A stretch of DNA of 64,000 nucleotides, from NCBI RefSeq assembly GCF_050942215.1, contig NZ_CP192056.1:5580001-5644000 (forward strand), given 5' to 3'. The notes beneath the pieces were generated by a model. That model was not told the origin of the DNA and searched no databases. It saw only the letters and a program-made list of their open reading frames with translations. The stretch comes from Sphaerimonospora sp050942215 (GTDB lineage Bacteria > Actinomycetota > Actinomycetes > Streptosporangiales > Streptosporangiaceae). The translations under genes and the position numbers were made by a program. This document shows positions 1 through 6,636 of the stretch, piece after piece. Numbering within the stretch: the first letter of the stretch is position 1; every line of letters begins with the position of its first letter.

Positions 1-1
1 C

Positions 2-298
2 CCGACCCGCGACGAACTGGCCCAGACCCTTGTCACGCTGAAGCACCTCGGCATGCCGGTGACGCGCGACGATTTGCTCCCCTACGCCAGAGCAGCGGAC
101 ACCCTGGTCAAGGAGCACGACATAGGGAAGATCCCCATTGACGGGCCGCGAGACACGGCCGTCGAGGCGCTGGTGATCTGCCAGGTCCTGTACGGCAAGG
201 CGTTCGACGCGCTGCGCCGCCTCGCCCAGGAGTCCGAGTCGGCGCGACATTTCGGCATCCGTCCGTCGGACGACTGTGTCGCCGGCCCTCCGGAATGA
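2..298 (+). CDS. Hypothetical protein, C-terminal part (5' end outside window)
   Basis: The frame is open from base 2 and ends at TGA 296-298, so the gene starts upstream of the window. The visible 98 residues are soluble and mostly helical, with a charged centre (KEHDIGKIPIDG) and no signal peptide or membrane segment. An internal ATG at 53 could be read as a start, but the sense frame continues upstream with the same composition, so a truncated gene is more likely. I do not recognise the family. A short inverted repeat (GTGATC at 386-391, GATCAC at 398-403) lies downstream and may belong to its 3' end. Confidence 0.5.
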   Translation, partial: PTRDELAQTLVTLKHLGMPVTRDDLLPYARAADTLVKEHDIGKIPIDGPRDTAVEALVICQVLYGKAFDALRRLAQESESARHFGIRPSDDCVAGPPE

Positions 299-526
299 CC
301 GGAAGCGCGAAGTTTCCGGACGGCGCCTCGGTGTGCTCTGGTCCTCCGTCGGAGGAATGCCGCCTTTCACCCACGTACGGAAGCGGTGATCGCCGGAGAT
401 CACGCCAAGAGAACGAACTTTCCGCTGGTCGACGACCGAGCCGGTCGACAAGCCCACCGATGCTGAGCCTGCCCGCCGCGAGTGGAGTCGGCGCCGCAGT
501 CACTCGGTCGGTCGCCCAGAAGAGCA

Positions 527-559
527 AGAGGCCGGTCCCGCTGGGCGGAACCGGCCTCT
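527..559 (-). terminator. Intrinsic terminator of tRNA-Ala
   Basis: A perfect 10-bp inverted repeat (AGAGGCCGGT at 527-536, ACCGGCCTCT at 550-559, 13-nt loop) lies directly downstream of the minus-strand tRNA. On the minus strand it is followed by a T-rich stretch, TTGCTCTT. Confidence 0.75.
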
Positions 560-563
560 GTCG

Positions 564-640
564 TGGTGGAGCTATGGGGATTTGAACCCCAGACCCCTTC
601 GATGCGAACGAAGTGCGCTACCGGACTGCGCTATAGCCCC
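564..640 (-). tRNA. tRNA-Ala (anticodon CGC), CCA encoded
   Basis: The reverse strand folds into a cloverleaf: acceptor GGGGCTA pairs with TAGCTCC (one G-U), a D-arm with GCGCAG...GCGC, anticodon stem CTTCG/CGAAG with loop TTCGCAT, and a GGTTCAAATCC-type T-arm. The anticodon CGC reads GCG alanine codons. The 3' CCA is encoded (TGG at 564-566 on the plus strand). A -10-like TAACCT lies at 654-659, 14 bp before the tRNA 5' end. Confidence 0.93.
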
Positions 641-690
641 AACGACCTCGACCAGGTTAGCAAACTCTGCGGGCTTCTCGCGCCATCCGA

Positions 691-1332
691 TCAGTCTCCG
701 ACCGCGCGGCGGCCTTCGGCGTACTGGTCGAAGACCTTGACCTGCCTGCGCGCCTCGAACTCGATGATCTCCGCCTCCCTGGCCATGGCCCGTCGCCGCT
801 CACGCTGCCTGCGCAGATACGCAGCCCGCGCCGCGGCGGCCCGCTCCCGCTGCTCCCGATCGATCCGTACGGCGATCCGCAGCACGGCGAGATAGCCCAC
901 GAGCAGGACGCCCGACGGCGCGACCCCCCACCACGGCATCACCCGGACGGCCGCGGTGACCACGGAGGCGAGGACGAGCAGAACGCTCCACAGCAGCCGC
1001 CTGCGGCGGCGGGCGAGGATGCGGACCCTCCGCTTGCCGGCATGCCGCCGTACCGCCAGGGGGCCGGGCGCGGCAGCGGTATCCGCTGCGTCGTCCGGTC
1101 CTTCCTGAGTCGTGGCCTCGGCAGGAGAGGGGATATCGTCGAGTTCGCCCGGTGTGCTCGTCTCCTTTCCGGACTGCTCGGCGGGCGGCTCGACGATCGT
1201 GTCGCCCTCGGTGTCGGCGGTGTGATCGTTGAAGTCTTCCTCGTCGACGTGCCGGTCCCGGCGCAGCCACATGGGCAGCAGGACGCTCAGCCACATCACG
1301 ACGATGGCGAAGTAGAGGATGGCGCTACCCAT
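691..1332 (-). CDS. sepX: SepX / GlpR-like divisome membrane protein
   Basis: The 213-residue protein has a transmembrane segment at about residues 4-22, an acidic low-complexity linker (about 27-90), two further hydrophobic segments (about 113-130 and 137-153), and a basic helical tail ending in a VKVFDQYAEG motif. The start at 1332 is set by GGAGGT six bases upstream; a more upstream start is less likely. This topology and the position last in the galU-moeA-rimJ run match SepX of Streptomyces and GLPR of Corynebacterium (Rv0996 in M. tuberculosis), the membrane receptor of a gephyrin-like MoeA paralogue in division and polar growth. The assignment rests on topology and synteny. An inverted repeat lies just upstream. 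Confidence 0.75.
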   Translation of the reverse strand: MGSAILYFAIVVMWLSVLLPMWLRRDRHVDEEDFNDHTADTEGDTIVEPPAEQSGKETSTPGELDDIPSPAEATTQEGPDDAADTAAAPGPLAVRRHAGKRRVRILARRRRRLLWSVLLVLASVVTAAVRVMPWWGVAPSGVLLVGYLAVLRIAVRIDREQRERAAAARAAYLRRQRERRRAMAREAEIIEFEARRQVKVFDQYAEGRRAVGD

Positions 1333-1350
1333 ACGACCACCTCCGGGCAG

Positions 1351-1394
1351 CGTGAACACTGCCGGGGACCAGTGTCGGCGGAGCAGTGTTCACG
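1351..1394 (-). promoter_or_regulatory. Palindromic operator candidate upstream of sepX
   Basis: CGTGAACACTG at 1351-1361 is repeated in perfect inverted form (CAGTGTTCACG) at 1384-1394, with another CAGTGTC-like half-site between them at 1370-1376. It lies 19-62 bp upstream of the sepX start. The middle half-site contains GACAC on the minus strand, the core of WhiA sites in Streptomyces; linking it to WhiA is inference. Confidence 0.5.
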
Positions 1395-1559
1395 TCACGC
1401 ACGGTAGAGCGGACTGTCACTGATTGACGAGCATTCGGTGCGGTGTGTCGCGAGATCGTCAAAGCCCTTCCTGTAATTCGATCTCGCACTGCCCGGATCC
1501 CGTTCGGTCAACCGCGCCGCATCTCCCGGCGCGGCTTCCGTACGGCCACGCCGTCCGCG

Positions 1560-2204
1560 TCAGCCGGGGCTGGGCTCGCTTGGCCGGGCGGCCGCCTCGT
1601 TCCTCGTCCTGCGCCACTGGACGAGCAGCCCGCGAGGCACGTCCTCCACGGTCAGCGCGTAGCAGATGTGGTCACGCCACGCGCCGTCGATGTGGAGCTG
1701 ACGTCTGCGAATGCCTTCCTCCCGGAACCCGAGCTTCTCCACGACCCTGCGACTGGCGTGGTTCTCCGGCCGGATGCTCGCCTCCAAACGGTGTAAACCG
1801 GTGGTGAAGAAGCAGTGGTCGACCGCCATGGCCAGAGCCGTCGGGATGATGCCACGCCCCGCGAGGGCGCCGTCGATCCAGTACCCCACCTGGGCGGAGC
1901 GCGCCGAACCCCAGACGACCGCCCCGATCGTGAGCTGACCGGCGAACCTGCCCTCGTACGTCACGACCCACGGCATGGCGAGCCCCTGCCGGGCCTCGCG
2001 GCGGAGCGTCCCCACCATCGAGACGTACGGCCCCAGCCCGGTCCGGAACAGCGGGGTCTCGGGGTTGCTCGGCTCCCACGGACGCAGCCACTCGGCGTTG
2101 CGGAGGCGGGTGTCGCGCCAGTCCCGGACGTCACGCAGACGCAGCGGACGGAGCCCTACCGGCCCCTCCGCCAAGGTCGCCGGCCAGCCGCGAAGTCGAT
2201 CCAC
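1560..2204 (-). CDS. rimJ: GNAT-family N-acetyltransferase, RimJ-like
   Basis: The 214-residue protein has the layout of RimJ/RimL-type GNAT enzymes, which transfer acetyl from acetyl-CoA to protein N-termini or amines. Visible markers are the opening GLRPLRLRDVRDWRDTR, the YWIDGALAGRGI acetyl-CoA-binding segment and the late GLHRLEASIRPENHASRRV and EKLGFREEGI motifs. It starts at GTG with GGAGGATGA upstream. It sits between the molybdopterin genes and sepX, as rimJ does in the mycobacterial and corynebacterial glp-glpR loci, so a role linked to that division module is plausible. The substrate cannot be read from the sequence. Confidence 0.85.
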   Translation of the reverse strand: MDRLRGWPATLAEGPVGLRPLRLRDVRDWRDTRLRNAEWLRPWEPSNPETPLFRTGLGPYVSMVGTLRREARQGLAMPWVVTYEGRFAGQLTIGAVVWGSARSAQVGYWIDGALAGRGIIPTALAMAVDHCFFTTGLHRLEASIRPENHASRRVVEKLGFREEGIRRRQLHIDGAWRDHICYALTVEDVPRGLLVQWRRTRNEAAARPSEPSPG

Positions 2205-2336
2205 CGTCCAATCATCCTCCGAAGTACGGTCGACGCGCCATGCGGGGGCGCGTAGCGCACGAAGGACGGCAGGATCGGAAACACGGCGCCGGCACCGAGG
2301 CCGGCGTGCGGGGCGGGCCGTACGCGATCTCGCGAT

Positions 2337-2479
2337 GCAAGATCACGAAGGGCGTTCGCCCTGGTGGGCGACCTTGCGTGCGAGTTTCTGCAAGATCACG
2401 GAAGGGGTCCGGGCAGGTCAACGGGCTCACCTGCCAGAATTCGCAAGATCACGGGCATGGGGTTCACGCGGGTCGCGTG
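2337..2479. repeat. Three 53-bp-phased repeats: GCAAGATCACG plus hairpin
   Basis: The 11-mer GCAAGATCACG occurs at 2337-2347, 2390-2400 and 2443-2453, exactly 53 bp apart. Each copy is followed by a different short hairpin: AGGGCG/CGCCCT at 2349-2362, GGCAGGT/ACCTGCC at 2412-2435, CACGCG/CGCGTG at 2465-2479. The box is conserved while the stems vary in sequence, which suggests structural constraint. The array fills most of the gap between rimJ and mog. Confidence 0.7.
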
Positions 2480-2490
2480 GTGGGCGGGGG

Positions 2491-2979
2491 TCAGGGGGTG
2501 GGGTGGCGGGGGTGGTCCCCGCCATGGATCTGATCGACGACGTGTCCGAGGATCGGCGCGAGCACGGCCATGCCGTCGCGTACACCACCGGACGAGCCGG
2601 GCAGGTTGACGATCAAGGTGTCGCCGGCCTGGCCGGCGAGGCCGCGCGAGAGGATCGACGTCGGCACGCGGTCGCGGTTGACCAGGCGTACGGCCTCGGC
2701 GATGCCGGGGATCTCGCGGCCGATGACGCGCCGGGTCATCTCGGGGGTGAGATCACCGGGGGTGACGCCGGTGCCGCCGGTCGTCACGATCACGTCGTAT
2801 CCCTCGGCCACGCCTTCGCGCAGCACGGCCTCCACCGGGTCTCCGTCGGGCACCACTCGCGGCCCGTCCACCACGTCGCAGCCGGCCTCGGCCAGCAGTG
2901 ACGCGAGCAGCGGACCGGATCTGTCCTCATAGATCCCGGCAGCCGCCCGGTTCGACACCGTGACAACCAACGCACGCAC
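2491..2979 (-). CDS. mog: Molybdopterin adenylyltransferase-type protein (MogA/MoaB family)
   Basis: The 162-residue protein carries the MoCF-binding fold: ALVVTVSNRAAAG near the start, the TTGGTGVTPGDLTPE loop that binds molybdopterin and Mg-ATP, and a C-terminal NLPGSSGGVRDG motif. MogA/MoaB proteins adenylylate molybdopterin before MoeA inserts molybdate. I placed the start at GTG 2979 because it has GAGGAG upstream and begins at the conserved VRALVV; an upstream in-frame extension is rich in Arg and unlike the family. It follows moaC by 74 bp on the same strand. Confidence 0.88.
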   Translation of the reverse strand: MRALVVTVSNRAAAGIYEDRSGPLLASLLAEAGCDVVDGPRVVPDGDPVEAVLREGVAEGYDVIVTTGGTGVTPGDLTPEMTRRVIGREIPGIAEAVRLVNRDRVPTSILSRGLAGQAGDTLIVNLPGSSGGVRDGMAVLAPILGHVVDQIHGGDHPRHPTP

Positions 2980-3053
2980 CGCCGCGCTCCTCTCCCTGCT
3001 CTGCGGCTTCCGTCCCACCCGGCGTACCTTTCCCTTGTCCGGCCGGGCCCGGA

Positions 3054-3575
3054 TCAGCCGGGCCCCGATCGGCTCTCGCCGGGACGGGTCCACCGGCCGG
3101 TCTTTCCGCCCGTCTTCTCCGCCACCTTGACGTCGGTGATGACGGCGCCCGGATCGACGGCCTTGATCATGTCGATCAGGGCGAGCCCGGCGACCGCGAC
3201 GGCCGTCAGCGCCTCCATCTCGACACCGGTCCGGTCCGCCGTCTTCACCCTGGCGGTGATCTCCACACCGGTGTCGACGACGGTGAGCTCCACCTTCACC
3301 CCGTGCAGTGCGATCGGATGGCAGAGCGGCACCAGGTCGGGGGTGCGCTTGGCCCCCATGATCCCGGCGATCCTGGCCACCCCGAGCGCGTCCCCCTTCG
3401 GCACCTCTCCGGAGCGCAGCACGGCGACGGCCTCCGGCGCGAGCAGGACGCGGCCCGTGGCGGTGGCCGTACGCGCGCTCACGTCCTTCGCCGAGACATC
3501 CACCATCCGGGCCGCACCGGACTCGTCGATGTGCGTGAGACCTCCGGTGTGACCGCTCGCGGGGTCGCTGTTCAA
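3054..3575 (-). CDS. moaC: Cyclic pyranopterin monophosphate synthase MoaC
   Basis: MoaC converts the GTP-derived cyclic dehydro-nucleotide into cyclic pyranopterin monophosphate, an early step of molybdenum cofactor synthesis. The family signatures are present: THIDESGAARMVDVS, KGDALGVARIAGIMGAK, PLCHPIALHGVKVE and DRTGVEMEALTAV, with normal length (173 aa). No ATG or GTG fits upstream of MVDVS. A TTG at 3575 overlaps the moeA stop (TTGA) and is preceded by GGAGGTGATC, a perfect 10-base match to the 16S anti-Shine-Dalgarno, so I call TTG as the start, with coupling to moeA. Confidence 0.88.
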   Translation of the reverse strand: MNSDPASGHTGGLTHIDESGAARMVDVSAKDVSARTATATGRVLLAPEAVAVLRSGEVPKGDALGVARIAGIMGAKRTPDLVPLCHPIALHGVKVELTVVDTGVEITARVKTADRTGVEMEALTAVAVAGLALIDMIKAVDPGAVITDVKVAEKTGGKTGRWTRPGESRSGPG

Positions 3576-4759
3576 AGCGGGATCACCTCCACCTCGGCCC
3601 CTTGGGGCAGTTGTGTCACGTCCTCCGGGAGCACGATCAGAGCGTTGGCGCTCGCCAGGGCGGCGAGCTGGTGGGAGCCCTGTCCGTGCACGGGGGCGAC
3701 CACGCCGCCGGACAGCACGGCACGCAGGAAGGACCGCTTGCCCTCCGGCGACCGCAGCGGCGCCGACGTGACCGCCCGTACGGTCGGCGGCGGCCCGGCG
3801 GGCAGCCCCTGCATGGCCAGCAGCGCCGGCTTGACGAACAGCACGAACGACACGAACGACGAGACCGGATTGCCGGGCAGCGTGAAGATCGGCACCGCGT
3901 CCTGACCGACCAGCCCGAAGCCCTGCGGCATGCCCGGCTGCATGGCGACCCTCTCGAAGGCGACCTTGCCCAGTGGGGCCAGTGCCTCCTTGACCGGCTC
4001 GTACGCCCCCATCGAGACCCCGCCGCTGGTGATGACGGCGTCGGCCCGCAGCAGTTGGTTGTCGAGCGCCTCCAGGAACTCCCTCGGGTCGTCGGTCACC
4101 ACTCCGGCGCGGAAGCCGTCTCCCCCGGCCTGCCGTACGGCCGCCGCGAGCATGAAGCTGTTGGACTCCCAGATCTGCCCGGGCCCGAGCGGTGTGCCGG
4201 GCTCGGCCAGTTCCGCGCCGGTGGACAGCACCACCACCCGGGGCCTGGGCCGCACGATGACCTGGCGGCGGCCGACCCCGGCGAGGATGCCGACCTGGGC
4301 GGGGCCGATCCTGGTGCCCGCGCGGAGCACGAGGTCGCCCGCCTCCACGTCCTCGCCCGCCCGCCTGATCGCGTTGCCGAACGGCGCCGGCATGTTGATC
4401 GTGACGCGGGCGGTGCCGCCGTCGGTCCACTCCACCGGCACGACGGCGTCCGCGCCGGCGGGCACGGGCGCCCCGGTCATGATGCGGGCGACCAGACCCG
4501 GCCCGACGGCGTACACCCCGCCGTCCCCCGCCGCCACGTCCTCGATCACCGGCAGTGTGACCGGAGCGGCCGCGACGTCCTCGGCCCGTACGGCATAGCC
4601 GTCCATCGCCGAGTTGTCGAACGGCGGAAGCGGCATGGGCGAGGCCACGTCCTCGGCGAGCACTGTGCCGAGTGCGTTCTCGATGTCGACCTCCATCGGG
4701 GCCAGCGGCCGGACGGCCCCGAGGATGTCGGCGAGATGCCGATCGACGGCTTTCATCAT
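3572..4759 (-). CDS. moeA: MoeA-family molybdotransferase, probable gephyrin-like Glp
   Basis: The 395-residue protein has the full MoeA architecture: N-terminal PPFDNSAMDGYAV, domain II with TGAPVPAGADAVVPVE, the MoCF-binding domain with STGAEL, TSGGVSMGAYE and FTLPGNPVSS, and a C-terminal beta-barrel domain. MoeA inserts molybdate into adenylylated molybdopterin. In Corynebacteriales the MoeA paralogue encoded between galU and rimJ-glpR (Glp) works with the membrane receptor GlpR and FtsZ in division. Here moaC and mog are embedded in the same run, so this copy may serve cofactor synthesis, division or both. Two adjacent ATG codons at 4759/4756 are possible starts. Confidence 0.88.
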   Translation of the reverse strand: MMKAVDRHLADILGAVRPLAPMEVDIENALGTVLAEDVASPMPLPPFDNSAMDGYAVRAEDVAAAPVTLPVIEDVAAGDGGVYAVGPGLVARIMTGAPVPAGADAVVPVEWTDGGTARVTINMPAPFGNAIRRAGEDVEAGDLVLRAGTRIGPAQVGILAGVGRRQVIVRPRPRVVVLSTGAELAEPGTPLGPGQIWESNSFMLAAAVRQAGGDGFRAGVVTDDPREFLEALDNQLLRADAVITSGGVSMGAYEPVKEALAPLGKVAFERVAMQPGMPQGFGLVGQDAVPIFTLPGNPVSSFVSFVLFVKPALLAMQGLPAGPPPTVRAVTSAPLRSPEGKRSFLRAVLSGGVVAPVHGQGSHQLAALASANALIVLPEDVTQLPQGAEVEVIPL

Positions 4760-4807
4760 GATCCCGCTTTCGTTATGACTGGGCTTCGCTCTGGGCCACG
4801 GATGCCC

Positions 4808-5713
4808 TCACGACTTCGCGTCGTCGAGGAACTCCCGCAACCACGGCAGGAACTCGGGGGCGAGGTCGTCGCGGCCTGCGGCGAACTGTACGACCGTGCG
4901 GAGGTAGTCGAGTTTGTTTCCGGTGTCGTAACGCCGGCCGCGGAACAGCACTCCGTGCACCGGGCCGCCGTCGCCTGAACCGCGGGCGGCCAGCGTGCGC
5001 AGGGCGTCGGTGAGCTGGATCTCGCCGCCGCGCCCGGGCGGGGTGTTCTCGAGCACCTCGAACACGGTGGGATCGATCACGTACCGTCCGATGATCGCCC
5101 AGTTCGAGGGGGCCTCGCCGGCCGGGGGCTTCTCCACGAGGTCGGTGACGCGGACCACGTCCTCCTGGTCGGTCGGCGTGATCGCGGCAGCGCCGTACTG
5201 GGAGATCTGCTCCCGCGGCACCTCCATGAGCGCGACGACGCTGCCGCCGTAGGTGGCGCGCACCTCGATCATGCGCTTGAGCAGCGGGTCACGCGGGTCG
5301 ATGAGGTCGTCACCGAGCAGACAGGCGAACGGCTCGTGTCCGACGTGCTGCTTGGCGCACAGCACGGCGTGGCCGAGCCCCTTCGGCTCGCCCTGCCGTA
5401 CGTAGTGCATGATGGCGAGGTCGACCGGCTCCTGAACCTGCGAGAGCCGTTCCTCGTCGCCCTTGGCGCGGAGCGCGTCCTCAAGCTCGTACGCTACGTC
5501 GAAATGATCCTCGATGGACCGCTTGTTGCGGCCGGTCACCATCAGCACGTCGAGCAGGCCGGCGGACACCGCTTCCTCAACGACGTACTGGATGGCAGGC
5601 TTGTCGACGATCGGCAGCATCTCCTTGGGGGTCGCCTTCGTCGCGGGCAGGAATCGGGTGCCCAGACCCGCTGCGGGCACGACGGCTTTGGTCACGGGGT
5701 CGAAGTCAGCCAT
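4808..5713 (-). CDS. galU: UTP-glucose-1-phosphate uridylyltransferase
   Basis: GalU makes UDP-glucose from glucose-1-phosphate and UTP. The nucleotide-binding motif AVVPAAGLGTRFLPATKA is at the N-terminus, followed by KEMLPIVDKPAIQYVVEEA, the MVTGRNKRSIEDHFD segment and the VEKPPAGEAPSNWAIIGRY substrate region; length (301 aa) is typical. I start at ATG 5713, right before the nucleotidyltransferase fold. The start is only 25 bp from that of the divergent cyclo-ligase, so the two promoters must overlap. Same order as Rv0992c-Rv0993-Rv0994. Confidence 0.93.
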   Translation of the reverse strand: MADFDPVTKAVVPAAGLGTRFLPATKATPKEMLPIVDKPAIQYVVEEAVSAGLLDVLMVTGRNKRSIEDHFDVAYELEDALRAKGDEERLSQVQEPVDLAIMHYVRQGEPKGLGHAVLCAKQHVGHEPFACLLGDDLIDPRDPLLKRMIEVRATYGGSVVALMEVPREQISQYGAAAITPTDQEDVVRVTDLVEKPPAGEAPSNWAIIGRYVIDPTVFEVLENTPPGRGGEIQLTDALRTLAARGSGDGGPVHGVLFRGRRYDTGNKLDYLRTVVQFAAGRDDLAPEFLPWLREFLDDAKS

Positions 5714-5738
5714 GTCTGAAACACTAACGGAGCAGCCC

Positions 5739-6314
5739 ATGGACAAGATGAACCTGCGTCGGCTGATCCTGGACGGCAGGGCCGGGATGGATGCGGCGAC
5801 GCTGCGGGAGTCGTCGGCCGCGACGCGCGAAACCCTGCTGGACCAGGCATGGGTGCAGATGGCCGGGCTGGTGGCGTGCTACTGGTCGTTCGGTACGGAA
5901 CCGTCGACCCACGGGCTGGTCCTGGCACTGTGGAAGCACGGTTCGACCGTGATCCTTCCGGTGCAGTCACCGGACGGCGACCTCGACTGGGCCGTTTACG
6001 ACGGGCCGGACTCACTCGCTCCCGGACCGTCTGGGATCATGGAGCCGGTGGACACTCGGCGCGGGGTCGACGCCATCCGGACCGCGGCCCTGGTCCTCGT
6101 GCCCGCCCTCGCCGTCGACCGCACGACGGGTGTACGGCTCGGCCGTGGCCGGGGGTGCTACGACAGGGCGCTGGCCCGTGTCGGGCCCAACGTGCCGACG
6201 GTGGCGCTGCTGCACGAGGGCGAACTCCTCGACGGCGTCCCGGCGGAGCCGCACGATCGACGGGTGCGTTACGCCGCTCTGCCCAGCGGGATCGTCCATC
6301 TGACGGCCCCCTGA
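5739..6314 (+). CDS. 5-formyltetrahydrofolate cyclo-ligase
   Basis: This 191-residue enzyme converts 5-formyl-THF and ATP to 5,10-methenyl-THF. The diagnostic VRLGRGRGCYDRAL motif (the GxGxGYYDR loop), the ACYWSFGTEPST region and the C-terminal PHDRRVRYA segment are present. The start at ATG 5739 has GGAG six bases upstream; ATG 5748 is an alternative. It is divergent from galU, as in M. tuberculosis (Rv0992c/Rv0993). Confidence 0.9.
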   Translation: MDKMNLRRLILDGRAGMDAATLRESSAATRETLLDQAWVQMAGLVACYWSFGTEPSTHGLVLALWKHGSTVILPVQSPDGDLDWAVYDGPDSLAPGPSGIMEPVDTRRGVDAIRTAALVLVPALAVDRTTGVRLGRGRGCYDRALARVGPNVPTVALLHEGELLDGVPAEPHDRRVRYAALPSGIVHLTAP

Positions 6315-6355
6315 CGACCCGGCGGCTCTCCGTGTCCGGGAGCTGCGGGGCTTCT

Positions 6356-6397
6356 GGAGCCTGAGGTTCGTACGAACGACGAGGCTCCCGGAGCCTC
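6356..6397 (+). terminator. Mutually exclusive hairpins after the cyclo-ligase gene
   Basis: GGAGCCT at 6356-6362 can pair with AGGCTCC at 6382-6388. That same segment (GAGGCTC, 6381-6387) also pairs with GAGCCTC at 6391-6397 in a compact stem with a CCG loop. The first loop contains the perfect palindrome GTTCGTACGAAC (6366-6377). No T-run follows, so this is a terminator candidate or a switchable structure. Confidence 0.45.
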
Positions 6398-6414
6398 CGA
6401 CCCTGTGTAACGGT

Positions 6415-6530
6415 CTGGAGCATGCCAGGCGCCTGGAGCATGCGGGGCGCGGAACATGCAGGGCGTGGGCGTGTGGGGTGCTTCGGGCATGAGGGGCGCT
6501 CCGGGCATGAGGGGCGCTCCGGGCGTCTGA
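6415..6530. repeat. Degenerate 16-18-bp tandem repeats
   Basis: The unit CGGGCATGAGGGGCGCTC occurs twice in tandem at 6484-6501 and 6502-6519. It is preceded by three weaker versions containing GGAGCATGC or GGAACATGC followed by GGGCG, at about 16-18-bp spacing. The array lies between the cyclo-ligase and the antiporter. The minus frame reads as repetitive APHARS-type peptide, which I regard as non-coding. Confidence 0.65.
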
Positions 6531-6636
6531 CGCTTGGCGGAACGGGTAGGCGGAACAGCCGAAAGGCCACAGGCCGCCGAGTTGCGGATACACCAGAAAA
6601 GCAGGGATCGGCCGGCATAATCGAGACGGGAAGCGG

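Noticed and set aside
3602..4978. 458-codon plus-strand frame opposite moeA
   Set aside because: No family motifs; moeA on the other strand is unambiguous.
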